Shown: positions 9,763 through 22,418, counted from the stretch's first letter. The stretch is DNA of 64,000 nucleotides from Bradyrhizobium oligotrophicum S58 (GCF_000344805.1 NC_020453.1:434001-498000); one strand, 5' to 3'. Translations and numbers: made by a program. Notes: generated by a model from the letters alone, not told the origin.

Positions 9763-10758
9763 TCACCGCCGCGGATGGGCCGACGCATAGACCTGCAGCA
9801 GGCGCTCGGAATCGATGCCGGTATAGATCTGCGTCGTCGACAGCGAGGCGTGGCCGAGCAGCTCCTGGATCGCGCGCAGGTCGCCGCCGCGGGACAGCAG
9901 ATGAGTCGCGAAGGAATGGCGCAGCGCGTGCGGCGTGGCGCTGTCGGGCAGGCCGAGCGCGCCGCGCAGCCGCTCCATCGCCAGCTGAATGATGCGCGGG
10001 CTCAACGGGCCGCCCTTGGCGCCGAGAAACATCGGCCCCTCCGCAGGCAGCGGATAAGGACAAAGCCTGGCGTACTCATCGATCAGCTGCAGCACGTTCT
10101 GCAGCACCGGCACCATGCGGGTCTTGTTGCCCTTGCCGGTCACCACCAGCACGTCGCCTTCGCCGGGGCGCGGCACCTCGCGCCGTTTCAGGCCGAGCGC
10201 TTCGGAGATGCGCAGGCCCGAGCCATAGAGCAGCGCCATCACGGCGGCGTCCCGCGCCAGCACCCAGGTCTCGCGGGTTTCGCCGGCCCGCTCATCGGCA
10301 TCGGCGAGCCGCTTGGCGGCGTCCATCGGCAGCGGCTTCGGCAGGCTCTTGGCGATCTTTGGCGCGCGGATTGCGGAGAGTGCGCCGACCTTGCCCTTGC
10401 CCTCGCGCTCGAGGAAGCGGCCGAACGAGCGCAGGCCCGCCAGCGTCCGCATCAAGGACCGTCCGGCAATGTCGTCGGCGCGCCGCATCGCCATGAAGGC
10501 GCGGATATCGGCTGCCTCCAGCGCGGCAAAGCGCGCCAGCGAGACTTGCTCGCCCCAATGGGCACAGAGGAATTGCAGGCATTGCCGGAGGTCCCGGGCA
10601 TAGGCCTCGACCGTCTTGGGCGACAGCCGGCGCTCGCTGCGCAGATGCGCCAGCCATTGCATCATCGCGCGGACGACGCCGTCGTCGGCGCCGGTGAGGT
10701 CGGGTGGCTGGGGCTCTTCGGCTGCGACCGTAGAGGTAGGTTGCGTTTGCTTTGCCAT
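9763..10758 (-). CDS. xerC: Tyrosine recombinase XerC
   Basis: A site-specific recombinase acting with XerD at dif to resolve chromosome dimers. It has 331 residues. The N-terminal SAM-like core-binding domain includes LSPKTVEAYARDLRQ. The catalytic domain shows the R in YGSGLRISEAL, the K in GKGNKTRMVPV, HALRHSFATH (H-x-x-R) and GHASLSTTQIYT (H and nucleophile Y). The ATG at 10758 starts MAKQTQ; a longer reading would run through an intergenic repeat. No phage or integron genes are near, so this is the housekeeping enzyme. priA diverges on the other side. Confidence 0.95.
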   Translation of the reverse strand: MAKQTQPTSTVAAEEPQPPDLTGADDGVVRAMMQWLAHLRSERRLSPKTVEAYARDLRQCLQFLCAHWGEQVSLARFAALEAADIRAFMAMRRADDIAGRSLMRTLAGLRSFGRFLEREGKGKVGALSAIRAPKIAKSLPKPLPMDAAKRLADADERAGETRETWVLARDAAVMALLYGSGLRISEALGLKRREVPRPGEGDVLVVTGKGNKTRMVPVLQNVLQLIDEYARLCPYPLPAEGPMFLGAKGGPLSPRIIQLAMERLRGALGLPDSATPHALRHSFATHLLSRGGDLRAIQELLGHASLSTTQIYTGIDSERLLQVYASAHPRR

Positions 10759-10825
10759 AGGTCCGTGCCCGCGGATGGATCGGCGTCCGATGGAGCAAGA
10801 TCTGCCGCGGCAGGCTCGGTCTGCG

Positions 10826-10977
10826 CCTCTCCCCGCCTGCGGGGAGAGGTCGGATTGCATCGAAGATGCAATCCGGGTGAGGGGGACTCTCCGCGCGGAC
10901 GGTGCGTACCACCCGTACGGCTGCTCCTCACCCCGACCCTCTCCCCGCAAGAGCGGGGAGAGGGAGCGCAGCGTTGC
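10826..10977. repeat. Dispersed intergenic repeat, copy 1 (CTCTCCCCGC family)
   Basis: Two GC-rich hairpins flank a short spacer. The first is CTCTCCCCGC..GCGGGGAGAG followed by the GGATTGCATC/GATGCAATCC palindrome and GGGTGAGGGGG. The second is CTCACCCCGACC followed by CTCTCCCCGC..GCGGGGAGAG. It lies between the divergent xerC and priA genes, and makes up about half of that 339-bp gap. Related copies lie at 53705-53866 and, inverted, at 56259-56400. Confidence 0.85.
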
Positions 10978-11097
10978 TTGCGGGAACGGCTCGATCTCGC
11001 CTTGTCGAGTCAGATATATCGCATCCTCGTCCTTTACCGTTCGCTAACTTTGCCGGGCGGCTTTCGCTTCAGCCAGAGCAAGGCTATCTCCGCCCTC

Positions 11098-13308
11098 ATG
11101 GACCGCCCGACCGATCTCTTTCCAGGTGCAGCCAGCACGGCCGGCGTGGTCGACGTGCTGGTTCCGGTCGCTCTCGACCACACCTATTCCTACCGCGTGC
11201 CGCGCGGGATGGCGCTGAAGCCCGGCGATGTCGTCGGCGTGCCGCTGGGCTCGCGCGAGGTGCTGGCGGTGGTGTGGGCCGAGAATGCCAATCCCGATCC
11301 GCGGCTGCACAACCGGCTCAAGGACGTCAGCGAGAAGCTCGAGGTGCCGCCGCTCAAGCCCGAGCTGCGCTCGCTGATCGACTGGGTCGCCAACTACACG
11401 CTGTCACCGCGCGGCATGGTGCTGCGGATGTCCCTGCGCATGGGCGAGCAGCTCGGGCCGGAGCGCGTCCGGCTCGGGGTGCGGCTGGTCGGCGAGCCGC
11501 CGAAGCGGCTGACGCCGGCGCGGAGGCGGGTGATCGAGGCGGTGTCGGATGGGCTGCTGCACGGCAAGTCCGACCTCGTCCGCGAGATCGGCGTGTCTGG
11601 CAGCGTGATCGACGGCCTGGTCGACGAGGGCACCCTGACGGTCGAGGCGATGCCGCGCGCCCTGCCGCCGCCGGCGCCCGATCCGTCCTTCGCCCAGCCC
11701 GAATTCTTTGATGCCCAGCTTGCCGGCGTCGAAGCGATGCGGGCGCTGGCGGAAAGTGGCGGCTTCCAGGTCGCGCTGCTCGATGGCGTCACCGGCTCCG
11801 GCAAGACCGAGGTGTATTTCGAGGCAATTGCGGAGACGTTGCGCCGCGGCCGGCAGTCGCTGATCCTGATGCCGGAGATCTCGCTCACCGGGCAGTTCCT
11901 GGACCGCTTCTCACGCCGCTTCGGCGTGCGCCCGCTGGAATGGCATTCCGAGCTCACCCCGCGCACCCGCCAGCGCAATTGGGCGGCGATTGCGGCCGGC
12001 GAGGCGTCGGTCGTCGTCGGCGCGCGCTCGGCGCTGTTCCTGCCCTATGCCGATCTTGGCCTCATCATCGTCGATGAGGAGCACGACCAGGCCTACAAGC
12101 AGGACGAGGGCGCGCACTACCACGCCCGGGACATGGCGGTGGTGCGCGGCCACATCGCGAAAATTCCGGTGGTGCTGGCGTCGGCGACGCCCTCGGTCGA
12201 GACCGAGGTCAATGCCCGCAAGGGCCGCTACCAGCGCGTCGCGCTGCCGTCGCGGTTCGGCGGCCAGCACATGCCGCATATCGAAGCGATCGATCTCCGC
12301 CGTGAGCCGCCGCCGCGCGGCCGCTACGTCTCGCCGCGGCTGGCGGGCGAGATCCGTACCGCGATCGAGCGGGGCGAGCAGGCGCTGCTGTTCCTGAACC
12401 GCCGCGGCTACGCGCCGCTGACCCTGTGCCGTGCCTGCGGTCACCGCTTCGCCTGCACCATCTGCGACGCGTGGCTGGTCGATCATCGTTTCCGCCAGCG
12501 GCTGGTCTGCCACCATTGCGGGTTCTCGATGGCGCGTCCGCCGACCTGTCCGCATTGCGCGGCCGAGGAATCGCTGGTCGCGGTGGGACCTGGCGTGGAG
12601 CGGCTGCAGGAGGAGGCGGCGGCGCTGTTTCCGGACGCGCGCAGCATGGTGCTGTCGAGCGATCTGATCACCTCGATCGAAACCATGCGCGCCGAGCTCA
12701 CGGAGATTGCCGAAGGCCGCGTCGACCTCATCATCGGCACCCAACTCGTCGCCAAGGGGCACAACTTTCCGCGGCTCAATCTGGTCGGGGTGGTCGATGC
12801 CGATCTCGGCCTCGGCAATGGCGATCCGCGCGCCGCCGAGCGCACATGGCAGCTGCTCAACCAGGTGATCGGCCGCGCCGGCCGTGAGCAGGGCCGTGGC
12901 CGCGGCTATCTGCAGACCCACCAGCCCGAGCATCCCGTAATGAAGGCGCTGATCGCCTGCGATCGCGAGGCCTTCTACACCAGCGAGATCGACGCGCGCG
13001 AGCGCACCGGTTATCCGCCGTTCGGCCGGCTGGCGAGCCTGATCATCTCGGCCGGTGACCGGCCGACCGCGGAGGGCTTCGCGCGCCGCCTGGTGGCGTC
13101 AGCGCCGCGTGAGGAGGGCGTGCTGCTGCTCGGACCGGCCGAGGCGCCGCTCGCGGTCATCAAGGGCCGCTACCGATTCCGGCTGCTGCTGAAAACGGCG
13201 CGCAATTTCGATCTGTCGAATTATCTGCGCCATTGGCTGGCGCATGCCGAGAAGCCCCGGGGCAATCTCAAGCTCGAGGTCGATGTCGACCCGCAGAGCT
13301 TCTTGTAG
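11098..13308 (+). CDS. priA: Primosomal replication restart helicase PriA
   Basis: A superfamily-2 3'-5' DNA helicase that reloads the replisome at stalled forks. It has 736 residues. The N-terminal 3'BD domain (VDVLVPVALDHTYSYRVP) precedes Walker A GVTGSGKT at residues 230-237 and the DEEHD box near 326. Paired cysteines for two zinc ions run from about residue 444 (CRACGHRFACTIC) through CHHCGFS and CPHC. Motif V is GTQLVAKGHNFP and motif VI is QVIGRAGREQGRG. The ATG at 11098 gives the usual N-terminus; the frame stays open upstream only because it overlaps xerC antisense. Confidence 0.97.
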   Translation: MDRPTDLFPGAASTAGVVDVLVPVALDHTYSYRVPRGMALKPGDVVGVPLGSREVLAVVWAENANPDPRLHNRLKDVSEKLEVPPLKPELRSLIDWVANYTLSPRGMVLRMSLRMGEQLGPERVRLGVRLVGEPPKRLTPARRRVIEAVSDGLLHGKSDLVREIGVSGSVIDGLVDEGTLTVEAMPRALPPPAPDPSFAQPEFFDAQLAGVEAMRALAESGGFQVALLDGVTGSGKTEVYFEAIAETLRRGRQSLILMPEISLTGQFLDRFSRRFGVRPLEWHSELTPRTRQRNWAAIAAGEASVVVGARSALFLPYADLGLIIVDEEHDQAYKQDEGAHYHARDMAVVRGHIAKIPVVLASATPSVETEVNARKGRYQRVALPSRFGGQHMPHIEAIDLRREPPPRGRYVSPRLAGEIRTAIERGEQALLFLNRRGYAPLTLCRACGHRFACTICDAWLVDHRFRQRLVCHHCGFSMARPPTCPHCAAEESLVAVGPGVERLQEEAAALFPDARSMVLSSDLITSIETMRAELTEIAEGRVDLIIGTQLVAKGHNFPRLNLVGVVDADLGLGNGDPRAAERTWQLLNQVIGRAGREQGRGRGYLQTHQPEHPVMKALIACDREAFYTSEIDARERTGYPPFGRLASLIISAGDRPTAEGFARRLVASAPREEGVLLLGPAEAPLAVIKGRYRFRLLLKTARNFDLSNYLRHWLAHAEKPRGNLKLEVDVDPQSFL

Positions 13309-13330
13309 TGCAGGGCAGACCTTATCCGCC

Positions 13331-13410
13331 GTCATTGCGAGCGCAGCGAAGCAATCCAGGGGCCGGGTCGGGACTCTGGATTGCTTCGTCGCTCCGCTCC
13401 TCGCAATGAC
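13331..13410. repeat. Intergenic inverted repeat (GTCATTGCGAGCG family)
   Basis: An imperfect palindrome with ends GTCATTGCGA and TCGCAATGAC and inner arms GAAGCAATCCAG and CTGGATTGCTTC. It lies between the convergent priA and RlpA-like genes, where it could act as a bidirectional terminator. It is a rhizobial REP-like type. Confidence 0.8.
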
Positions 13411-13429
13411 GCGCGGATAGAAAGGTGCC

Positions 13430-13978
13430 TTACGACACGACCTCTGCGGTCACGCGGCCGACGCCGGCGCGGGTCAGGCCGATGGCGCGGGCGGCGCCGG
13501 TCGAGAGGTCGAGCACACGGCCGCGGATGAACGGGCCGCGATCATTGACGGTGACGATGACGCTGTTGCCGCCATGGGTGACGCGCAGCTTGGTGCCGAA
13601 CGGCAGCGAGCGGTGGGCGCAGGTCATGGCGTTGGCGTTCATGCGCTGGCCGGAGGCCGTGCGGCTGCCGGACTCATTGCCGTAATACGAAGCCATGCCG
13701 GAAAAGCTGCGGCCGGTGCCGGACGACGGCGAGACCGACGCGTTGGCGTTCATCCAGGAGGAGCCGTTGGACGACCAGCCGTTCGAAAACGAGTCTGCCG
13801 CGGGCTGAGCGGCCTGGCGCGCCATGTGGTGATGGTGATGGCGAGCATGATGGTGGTGATGCCTGGAGCGGGCCGAGGCTTCAGTAGCGGTGCCGCCGAC
13901 GATCAGAGTCACGGCAACAGCGAGCGCCGTGCGCGAGCCGGCGATCTTGCCAGCCGAGAGGTTCTTCAGTTTCAGCAT
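13430..13978 (-). CDS. RlpA-like septal ring / double-psi beta-barrel protein
   Basis: A 182-residue exported protein with one RlpA-type double-psi beta-barrel at about 92-180 (GMASYYGNESGSRTASG, PFGTKLRVTH, VNDRGPFIRGRVLDLS). These domains bind or cleave glycan strands lacking stem peptides. Residues 1-36 look like a signal sequence, with no obvious lipobox. A striking His-rich linker follows (HHHHHARHHHHH, about 40-51), then Ser/Asn-rich sequence. No SPOR domain is present, unlike E. coli RlpA, so it may be a short periplasmic variant. Confidence 0.88.
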   Translation of the reverse strand: MLKLKNLSAGKIAGSRTALAVAVTLIVGGTATEASARSRHHHHHARHHHHHMARQAAQPAADSFSNGWSSNGSSWMNANASVSPSSGTGRSFSGMASYYGNESGSRTASGQRMNANAMTCAHRSLPFGTKLRVTHGGNSVIVTVNDRGPFIRGRVLDLSTGAARAIGLTRAGVGRVTAEVVS

Positions 13979-14629
13979 CTCTATCCCTCGAAACAGTATT
14001 GCCGCGTTCTGCGGTCAGTGGACCCCCGTCAGGTGTTGAGGCGCGCGCCGTTTGGTGGGGCAATGAGGCATGAATGGGGCAGTAGAAATTGTTCCGCTCT
14101 TGTCAAAATATCTTACAGGGCGGCCTGTTCATCCGATAACATTCCGTAATCTGTCATTTTAACCCTTCTTTAACGATCGAATACTTCGAATGACTGTCGA
14201 ATTAAGTCCTCGCTTAGGATGCCAAGAAGTCAGCAAGTAATATCTACGCACCCTCCGTTGCGGTGGCCGGATGCCGCTGAGGCCAGTCAAGCCCAAAGCG
14301 GCATGGCGGCCATGCAGCAACAGCTGGAACCAAGTCCTTGGTTGACGGTATCGGGGTCTGATCCCATGCTGGGCGCGACTGGCGCTCCTCGGACGGGGCG
14401 CTCGCCCTCCGACCGCGCCGCGGCAACAAGGTGCCGAATAGCGGGCCACCGCTTGTTGCGGCTGCGCTTACGCTATGTTAGCAAAGCGCCGCTTTTCGTG
14501 ATCAAGCTGCTCCCGCGGCGATCGAAAATCAAAAGTCCTGCTTGAATTCCAGGGGCTTAACTGGTTTGCGCCGCAGCGGCGCACCGGTTTCCCTCTTGTG
14601 GGTTGGGCACTTATAAAAAGAGCGCGTCT
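13979..14629. other. Non-coding stretch upstream of the atp operon
   Basis: This 651-bp gap separates the divergent RlpA-like gene and atpH. Its left part is AT-rich, with a minus-strand TTGACA-like hexamer at 14101-14106 that could belong to the RlpA-like promoter. Its right part should hold the atp promoter; I see only weak boxes (CTTGTT at 14452 and CTATGT at 14473, spacer 15). A small GC palindrome (TGCGCCGC-A-GCGGCGCA) lies at 14567-14583. No convincing gene. Confidence 0.5.
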
Positions 14630-16722
<2,093 letters not shown>

Positions 16723-16881
16723 TCGGCCGGGGCACCGGCCGGGTGCAAATCCGGCCGGCCCGCATCATCGATGCGGGACAACAGGACAACGTCATGCCCG
16801 GCACGCGGCCGGGGGTGACCAATCTCAGGGTTGAGCGGTCGGGTCCCGAGGGATCGGCCGCCGGGGTGAGCTGGACGAACG

Positions 16882-17760
16882 ATGGCGTCACTGAAAGACA
16901 TGCGGGTCCGCATCGCCTCGACCAAGGCGACGCAGAAGATCACCAAGGCGATGCAGATGGTCGCGGCCTCGAAGCTGCGCCGCGCGCAGCTCGCGGCCGA
17001 GGCGGCGCGTCCCTACGCCGAGAAGATGGACGCGGTGATCTCGAACATCGCGAGCGCCACCATCGCGTCCGCCGGTGGGCCGAAGCTGCTCGCGGGGACG
17101 GGACGCGATCAGGTGCATCTGCTGCTGGTCTGCACCGGCGAGCGCGGCCTGTCCGGCGCGTTCAACTCCTCGATCGTGCGCCTGGCGCGCGAGCGTGCGT
17201 TGGCGCTGATGAACCAGGGCAAGGAAGTCAAATTCTTCTGCGTCGGCCGCAAGGGCTACGAGCAGCTGCGCCGCCAGTTCGACAAGCAGATCGTCGAGCA
17301 TCTCGACCTGCGCTCGGTGCGTCAGATCGGCTTCTCGCATGCCGACGACATCGCCAAGAAGGTGATTGCCCGCTTCGAGGCCGGCGAGTTCGACGTCTGC
17401 ACACTGTTCTACTCGCGCTTCCGCTCGGTGATCGCGCAGATCCCGACGGCACAGCAGATCATTCCGCTGGTGGTCGAGGCACGCCCCGCCAATGCGGCGC
17501 CGCTGGCCCCTTACGAATATGAGCCGGAGGAGGACGAGATCCTCGCCAGCCTCCTGCCGCGCAATCTCGCGGTGCAGATCTTCCGCGCGCTGCTGGAAAA
17601 CAACGCCTCGTTCTACGGCGCGCAGATGTCGGCGATGGACAACGCCACGCGCAATGCCGGCGAGATGATCCGCAAGCAGACGCTGATCTACAACCGCACG
17701 CGTCAGGCGATGATCACCAAGGAACTGATCGAAATCATTTCGGGCGCCGAGGCGGTCTAG
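16882..17760 (+). CDS. atpG: F1-ATPase gamma subunit
   Basis: The central rotor shaft of F1. It has 292 residues. The conserved N-terminal helix has [21 protein letters not shown] and the C-terminal helix has [24 protein letters not shown], the two that form the coiled-coil shaft. The Rossmann-like globular domain carries [12 protein letters not shown]. The ATG at 16882 gives the standard start MASLKDM. Confidence 0.97.
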   Translation: MASLKDMRVRIASTKATQKITKAMQMVAASKLRRAQLAAEAARPYAEKMDAVISNIASATIASAGGPKLLAGTGRDQVHLLLVCTGERGLSGAFNSSIVRLARERALALMNQGKEVKFFCVGRKGYEQLRRQFDKQIVEHLDLRSVRQIGFSHADDIAKKVIARFEAGEFDVCTLFYSRFRSVIAQIPTAQQIIPLVVEARPANAAPLAPYEYEPEEDEILASLLPRNLAVQIFRALLENNASFYGAQMSAMDNATRNAGEMIRKQTLIYNRTRQAMITKELIEIISGAEAV

Positions 17761-17783
17761 TCGGATCGCGCAGCGCCCGTTGA

Positions 17784-19298
<1,515 letters not shown>

Positions 19299-19299
19299 G

Positions 19300-19386
19300 G
19301 GCGAATAGCGAATAGGGAGTAGCGAATAGGGTTATCCGCTGCTCCCTTCTCCATTCACTACTCGCCATTCGCTATTCGCTACTCGC
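19300..19386. repeat. GCGAATAG oligomer cluster between atpD and atpC
   Basis: The gap holds several direct copies of GCGAATAG and AGTAGCGAATAG, then inverted copies (CTATTCGCTACTCGC), forming a long imperfect stem. A single similar motif (ATTCGCTATTCGC) recurs near 36009. It is probably a slippage-expanded, mobile-type intergenic repeat. It sits in the atpD-atpC mRNA and could form structure there. Confidence 0.7.
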
Positions 19387-19396
19387 AGGTTTCCTT

Positions 19397-19804
19397 ATGG
19401 CTACTTTCCATTTCGATCTCGTCTCGCCGGAAAAGATCGCCTTCTCGGGCGAGGTCGACCAGGTCGACGTTCCCGGCCAGGAGGGTGATTTCGGCGTGCT
19501 CGCCGGGCACGCGCCGTTCGTGGCGACCTTGCGGCCGGGCATCCTGACGGTGACATCAGGCGGCTCGCAGCAGAAGATCATCGTGCTCGGCGGCCTCGCC
19601 GAGATCTCGGACAAGGGCCTGACGGTGCTCGCCGACGTCGCGACGTCGCTGAAGGATCTGGATCAGACCGCTTTCGCGGCTGAGATCGCCGGCATGGAAA
19701 CCAAGCTGAACGAGAAGCAGGGCAATGAGCTCGATCGTGCGATCGAACGGCTCGATCACTTCAAGACGATCCAGCAGCAGCTCAACACGACGGCTCTGCA
19801 CTGA
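19397..19804 (+). CDS. atpC: F1-ATPase epsilon subunit
   Basis: The epsilon subunit is part of the rotor and can inhibit ATP hydrolysis. It has 135 residues. The N-terminal beta-sandwich shows [20 protein letters not shown] and [19 protein letters not shown]. The C-terminal helices are shorter and more acidic than the E. coli form, as usual in rhizobia. The ATG at 19397 gives MATFHFDL. A strong terminator follows. Confidence 0.97.
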   Translation: MATFHFDLVSPEKIAFSGEVDQVDVPGQEGDFGVLAGHAPFVATLRPGILTVTSGGSQQKIIVLGGLAEISDKGLTVLADVATSLKDLDQTAFAAEIAGMETKLNEKQGNELDRAIERLDHFKTIQQQLNTTALH

Positions 19805-19834
19805 TCCTGCAGCGCGACGTCTGAATGAACGTTC

Positions 19835-19860
19835 ATGGCCGGGCTTTGCCCGGCCATTTT
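19835..19860 (+). terminator. Terminator of the atpHAGDC operon
   Basis: A perfect 10-bp stem (ATGGCCGGGC / GCCCGGCCAT) with a TTT loop is followed by TTT and CGTTT, 30 bp after the atpC stop. It is a textbook intrinsic terminator. Confidence 0.85.
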
Positions 19861-19971
19861 CGTTTGCAGGCTCGAACGTCCCGCGTCGCTGGATGACTAC
19901 TTCAAGGGATGCCGGTTGCGCGGTCGCCGATCTGACTGCATGCTCCCGGCGGTTCGAACGGGCGTGGTGAA

Positions 19972-21648
19972 ATGGCAGGGCAGATCGTCTTGAAGCGCAA
20001 GATCGCGGCGATTTTCGCCGCCGATATTGCCGGCTATTCGCGCCTCGTCGCCGAGGACGAAGAAGAAACGTTGCGGCGCCTGGCAGCCTATCGCGAGGTG
20101 GTCGACGACTTCATCGCGCGCGCCGGCGGTCGCATCTTCAATACGGCGGGCGATGCGGTGCTCGCGGAATTCCCCAGCGCGGTCGAGGCCGTGCGCTGCG
20201 CGATCGACATCCAGGAAAGCCTGCGTACCCGCAACATGGCCTATCCGCCAAGCCGGCAGATGAGCTACCGCATCGGCATCACCATCGGCGACGTCGTCGA
20301 GCGCGACGGCGATCTGCTCGGCGACGGCGTCAACATCGCAGCAAGGCTCGAGGGTCTCGCCGACGTCGGCGGCATCTGCATTTCCCGCGCGGTGCACGAG
20401 CAGGTCGCCAACAAGCTCTCGGTGCAGTTCGCCGACATGGGCGCGCGCGAGGTCAAGAACATCCCGACGCCGGTGCACGCCTATCGCGTGGCGATGCGTC
20501 GTGAGGACGGCACCTACGCGCCGTTGCAGGACAAGAAGGCTAGCCGCGGCGGCACGCTCCGTCTGATCTGGCGAATTGCTGCGGCCGTGATTGCGCTCGG
20601 AGCGGTCGGGGTCGGGACTGCGCTCTATCTGGATTATCGCGATCCGCACCCTCGGCAGCGGGATGCTGCCAAGGCGGCCGCGGAAGCGCTGGCGCGGCTG
20701 TCGGCTACCCCGGCATCGCCGTCCTCATCTCCATCGCCCGCTCCGACCGCATCGTCCGTTGTCGTGCAGCCGGCCGCCGCGCCGCAGCCGCAACAGTCGA
20801 CCCCGCTCTCGTCCGCAGTCGCAGCCGAAAAATTCGCGCCTGAAGCCGTGCCCTTCGTGAGCGAGCGCACCCGCATTGCGTTAGCGCGCGACTACGTGCC
20901 GGCACCGGACCACAAGGCGTTCGCGACCACGATCAACGGTGTCAGCGCCTATGTCAGCGGACAGGCGAGCGATGAGGCGGCGAAATCAGCTGCGCTGGAC
21001 CAGTGCCAGCAGCGTGCAGAGAGCTCGAACGGCCCGCGCAAATGCGAGCTCTATGCGGTCGGCGACAATGTCGTGTACGTGCACAGCAAGCCGCCGCTGC
21101 CGCCGCAGCCCTGGGTGCGCCACGACCCGATGACAGAGCGCGCCTTCAGTGCGGCAGAGATGCCGCTGGTGCGGGATACAGGCCGGGCCCGGCTCGAAGC
21201 CAACTACGGCGCCGCCCGGCGGACCAAGGCCATCGCGCTCGGGCCCGGCGGCCAGTTCTTCTACAGCGTCGGCGGCGACCTCGTCGACGACGTGGTCCGG
21301 CGCAATCTGGAAGCCTGCGGTGCACAGGCGGGGACGGCCTGCATCATTGTTGCGCTCGACGATGCCTTCGTGGTGCCGGTACCGGCGGTCATGAAGGCCA
21401 CCGGCTTCTTTCGTGCCGCCAGCCATCAGGCGATCGCGGCAGAGTCGCGCGAGGAGGTGGCGCGGCGCCTGGAGGCTGCGACGTCAGGCTGGAATGCGGT
21501 CGCCGTCGGAACGGCCGGCCGTCCCGGCTTTGGCCTCAATGGCGATCGCGAGGAGACCGCGATCGGTGGCGCGCTCGCTGATTGCTCGACGCGCGATCAG
21601 GACTGTCGCGTGATCGCGATCGGGCCATTCACGGTCGAGGAAAACTAG
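19972..21648 (+). CDS. Membrane-anchored class III adenylate/guanylate cyclase
   Basis: A 558-residue protein with an N-terminal cyclase catalytic domain (about 8-175). The metal-binding aspartates are D18 in AADIAGYS and D61 in NTAGDAVLAEF, and DGVNIAARLEG is the conserved transition-state/ribose region. One membrane helix lies at about 199-220, then a Pro/Ser-rich linker (232-280), so the C-terminal half should be periplasmic. That half has three related modules (about 313-372, 417-470 and 507-557). Each has an AIALG-like strand, a G-S-G segment and a Cys pair, and they resemble DUF4189-type domains. Substrate and stimulus are unknown. Confidence 0.88.
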   Translation: MAGQIVLKRKIAAIFAADIAGYSRLVAEDEEETLRRLAAYREVVDDFIARAGGRIFNTAGDAVLAEFPSAVEAVRCAIDIQESLRTRNMAYPPSRQMSYRIGITIGDVVERDGDLLGDGVNIAARLEGLADVGGICISRAVHEQVANKLSVQFADMGAREVKNIPTPVHAYRVAMRREDGTYAPLQDKKASRGGTLRLIWRIAAAVIALGAVGVGTALYLDYRDPHPRQRDAAKAAAEALARLSATPASPSSSPSPAPTASSVVVQPAAAPQPQQSTPLSSAVAAEKFAPEAVPFVSERTRIALARDYVPAPDHKAFATTINGVSAYVSGQASDEAAKSAALDQCQQRAESSNGPRKCELYAVGDNVVYVHSKPPLPPQPWVRHDPMTERAFSAAEMPLVRDTGRARLEANYGAARRTKAIALGPGGQFFYSVGGDLVDDVVRRNLEACGAQAGTACIIVALDDAFVVPVPAVMKATGFFRAASHQAIAAESREEVARRLEAATSGWNAVAVGTAGRPGFGLNGDREETAIGGALADCSTRDQDCRVIAIGPFTVEEN

Positions 21649-21665
21649 CCGGACTCTCTCCACGT

Positions 21666-21816
21666 CGTCATTTCGGGGCATCGCGCAGCGATGAGCCCGG
21701 AATCCCTGATCGCGAGCGACGATTGTCTCGAAGATGAGCGCCACGTCCATCTCGGCCCTCATAACTGACTGTGGCTATGGATTCCGGGCTCGCGCTGCGC
21801 GCGCCCCGGAATGACG
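21666..21816. repeat. Intergenic palindromic element (CGTCATTTCGGGG family)
   Basis: Ends are CGTCATTTCGGGG and CCCCGGAATGACG. Inner inverted arms are GCGCAGCGATGAGCCCGG and CCGGGCTCGCGCTGCGC. It lies between the convergent cyclase and Nudix genes and has the same kind of ends as the element at 8951-9074. Confidence 0.75.
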
Positions 21817-21920
21817 ACGGGGAGAGATGCCGTAGGATCGACAAAACAGCCCCGGCAGGACGGTGGCGCCTTTGCCTTGCGCTGGAGCCGGATCTCACAT
21901 GCTATCAGTCGTCAGCCGCG

Positions 21921-22418
21921 CTAGGCCGCGAGATGCGCAAAAGCCTGAGCCACCGTGCGGTAGACCTCGCGGCGGAACGGTACCACCAGATCGGGCACGC
22001 GGGCGAGCCGCTCCCAGCGCCAGGCGTCGAACTCGGCCGGCTGGCCGTTGCGCGGCGTCACCGGATCGATATCGGCCTCGCGTCCGGTGAAGCGCATGGC
22101 GAACCATTTCTGACGCTGGCCGCGAAAGCGCGCCAGCCGATGGTTGGGATCCTCGAACGGCGGAAATTCGTAAGTCAGCCAGTCGCTCTCGCCGAGAATC
22201 TCGGCGTCGCGGATGCCGGTTTCCTCCCACAGCTCGCGCCGTGCCGCCGCCTGCAGGTCCTCGCCGGCGTCGACGCCGCCCTGCGGCATCTGCCATTCGA
22301 GGCCGGGCAGGACGATTTCCGGCCCGTCGTCGCGGAAGCGGCGGCCCAGGAAGACGAGCCCCTCGGGATTGAGCAGGGCGATGCCGACATTGGGGCGATA
22401 GGGTCTGGTCTCGGTCAT
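21921..22418 (-). CDS. RppH-like Nudix hydrolase, divergent paralogue
   Basis: A 165-residue Nudix enzyme. The Nudix box is GGVDAGEDLQAAARRELWEE followed by TGI, with all key glutamates. The RppH-type features YRPNVGIALLNPEGLVFLGRR and [11 protein letters not shown] are present, so dinucleoside polyphosphate or 5'-triphosphate RNA pyrophosphohydrolase activity is likely. It lies 137 bp downstream of another RppH-like gene on the same strand. This copy has an insertion (EIVLPGLEWQMPQGG) where the neighbour has [14 protein letters not shown]. The ATG at 22418 fits the family start; an extension to 22448 is possible. Confidence 0.9.
   Translation of the reverse strand: MTETRPYRPNVGIALLNPEGLVFLGRRFRDDGPEIVLPGLEWQMPQGGVDAGEDLQAAARRELWEETGIRDAEILGESDWLTYEFPPFEDPNHRLARFRGQRQKWFAMRFTGREADIDPVTPRNGQPAEFDAWRWERLARVPDLVVPFRREVYRTVAQAFAHLAA

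Noticed and set aside
9763..10758. XerC as a phage or integron integrase
   Set aside because: Sequence and location fit housekeeping XerC; no phage genes or attC-like sites nearby.
9406..11097. Upstream in-frame extension of priA by about 560 codons
   Set aside because: It runs antisense to the DUF4337 and xerC genes and through a repeat; family alignment starts at 11098.
14219..14545. A 108-codon frame upstream of atpH
   Set aside because: No ribosome-binding site, no resemblance, and low-complexity composition; probably leader or promoter DNA.
19300..19386. CRISPR-like array
   Set aside because: Repeat units are 8-12 bp with no regular spacers, and no cas genes exist in the window.
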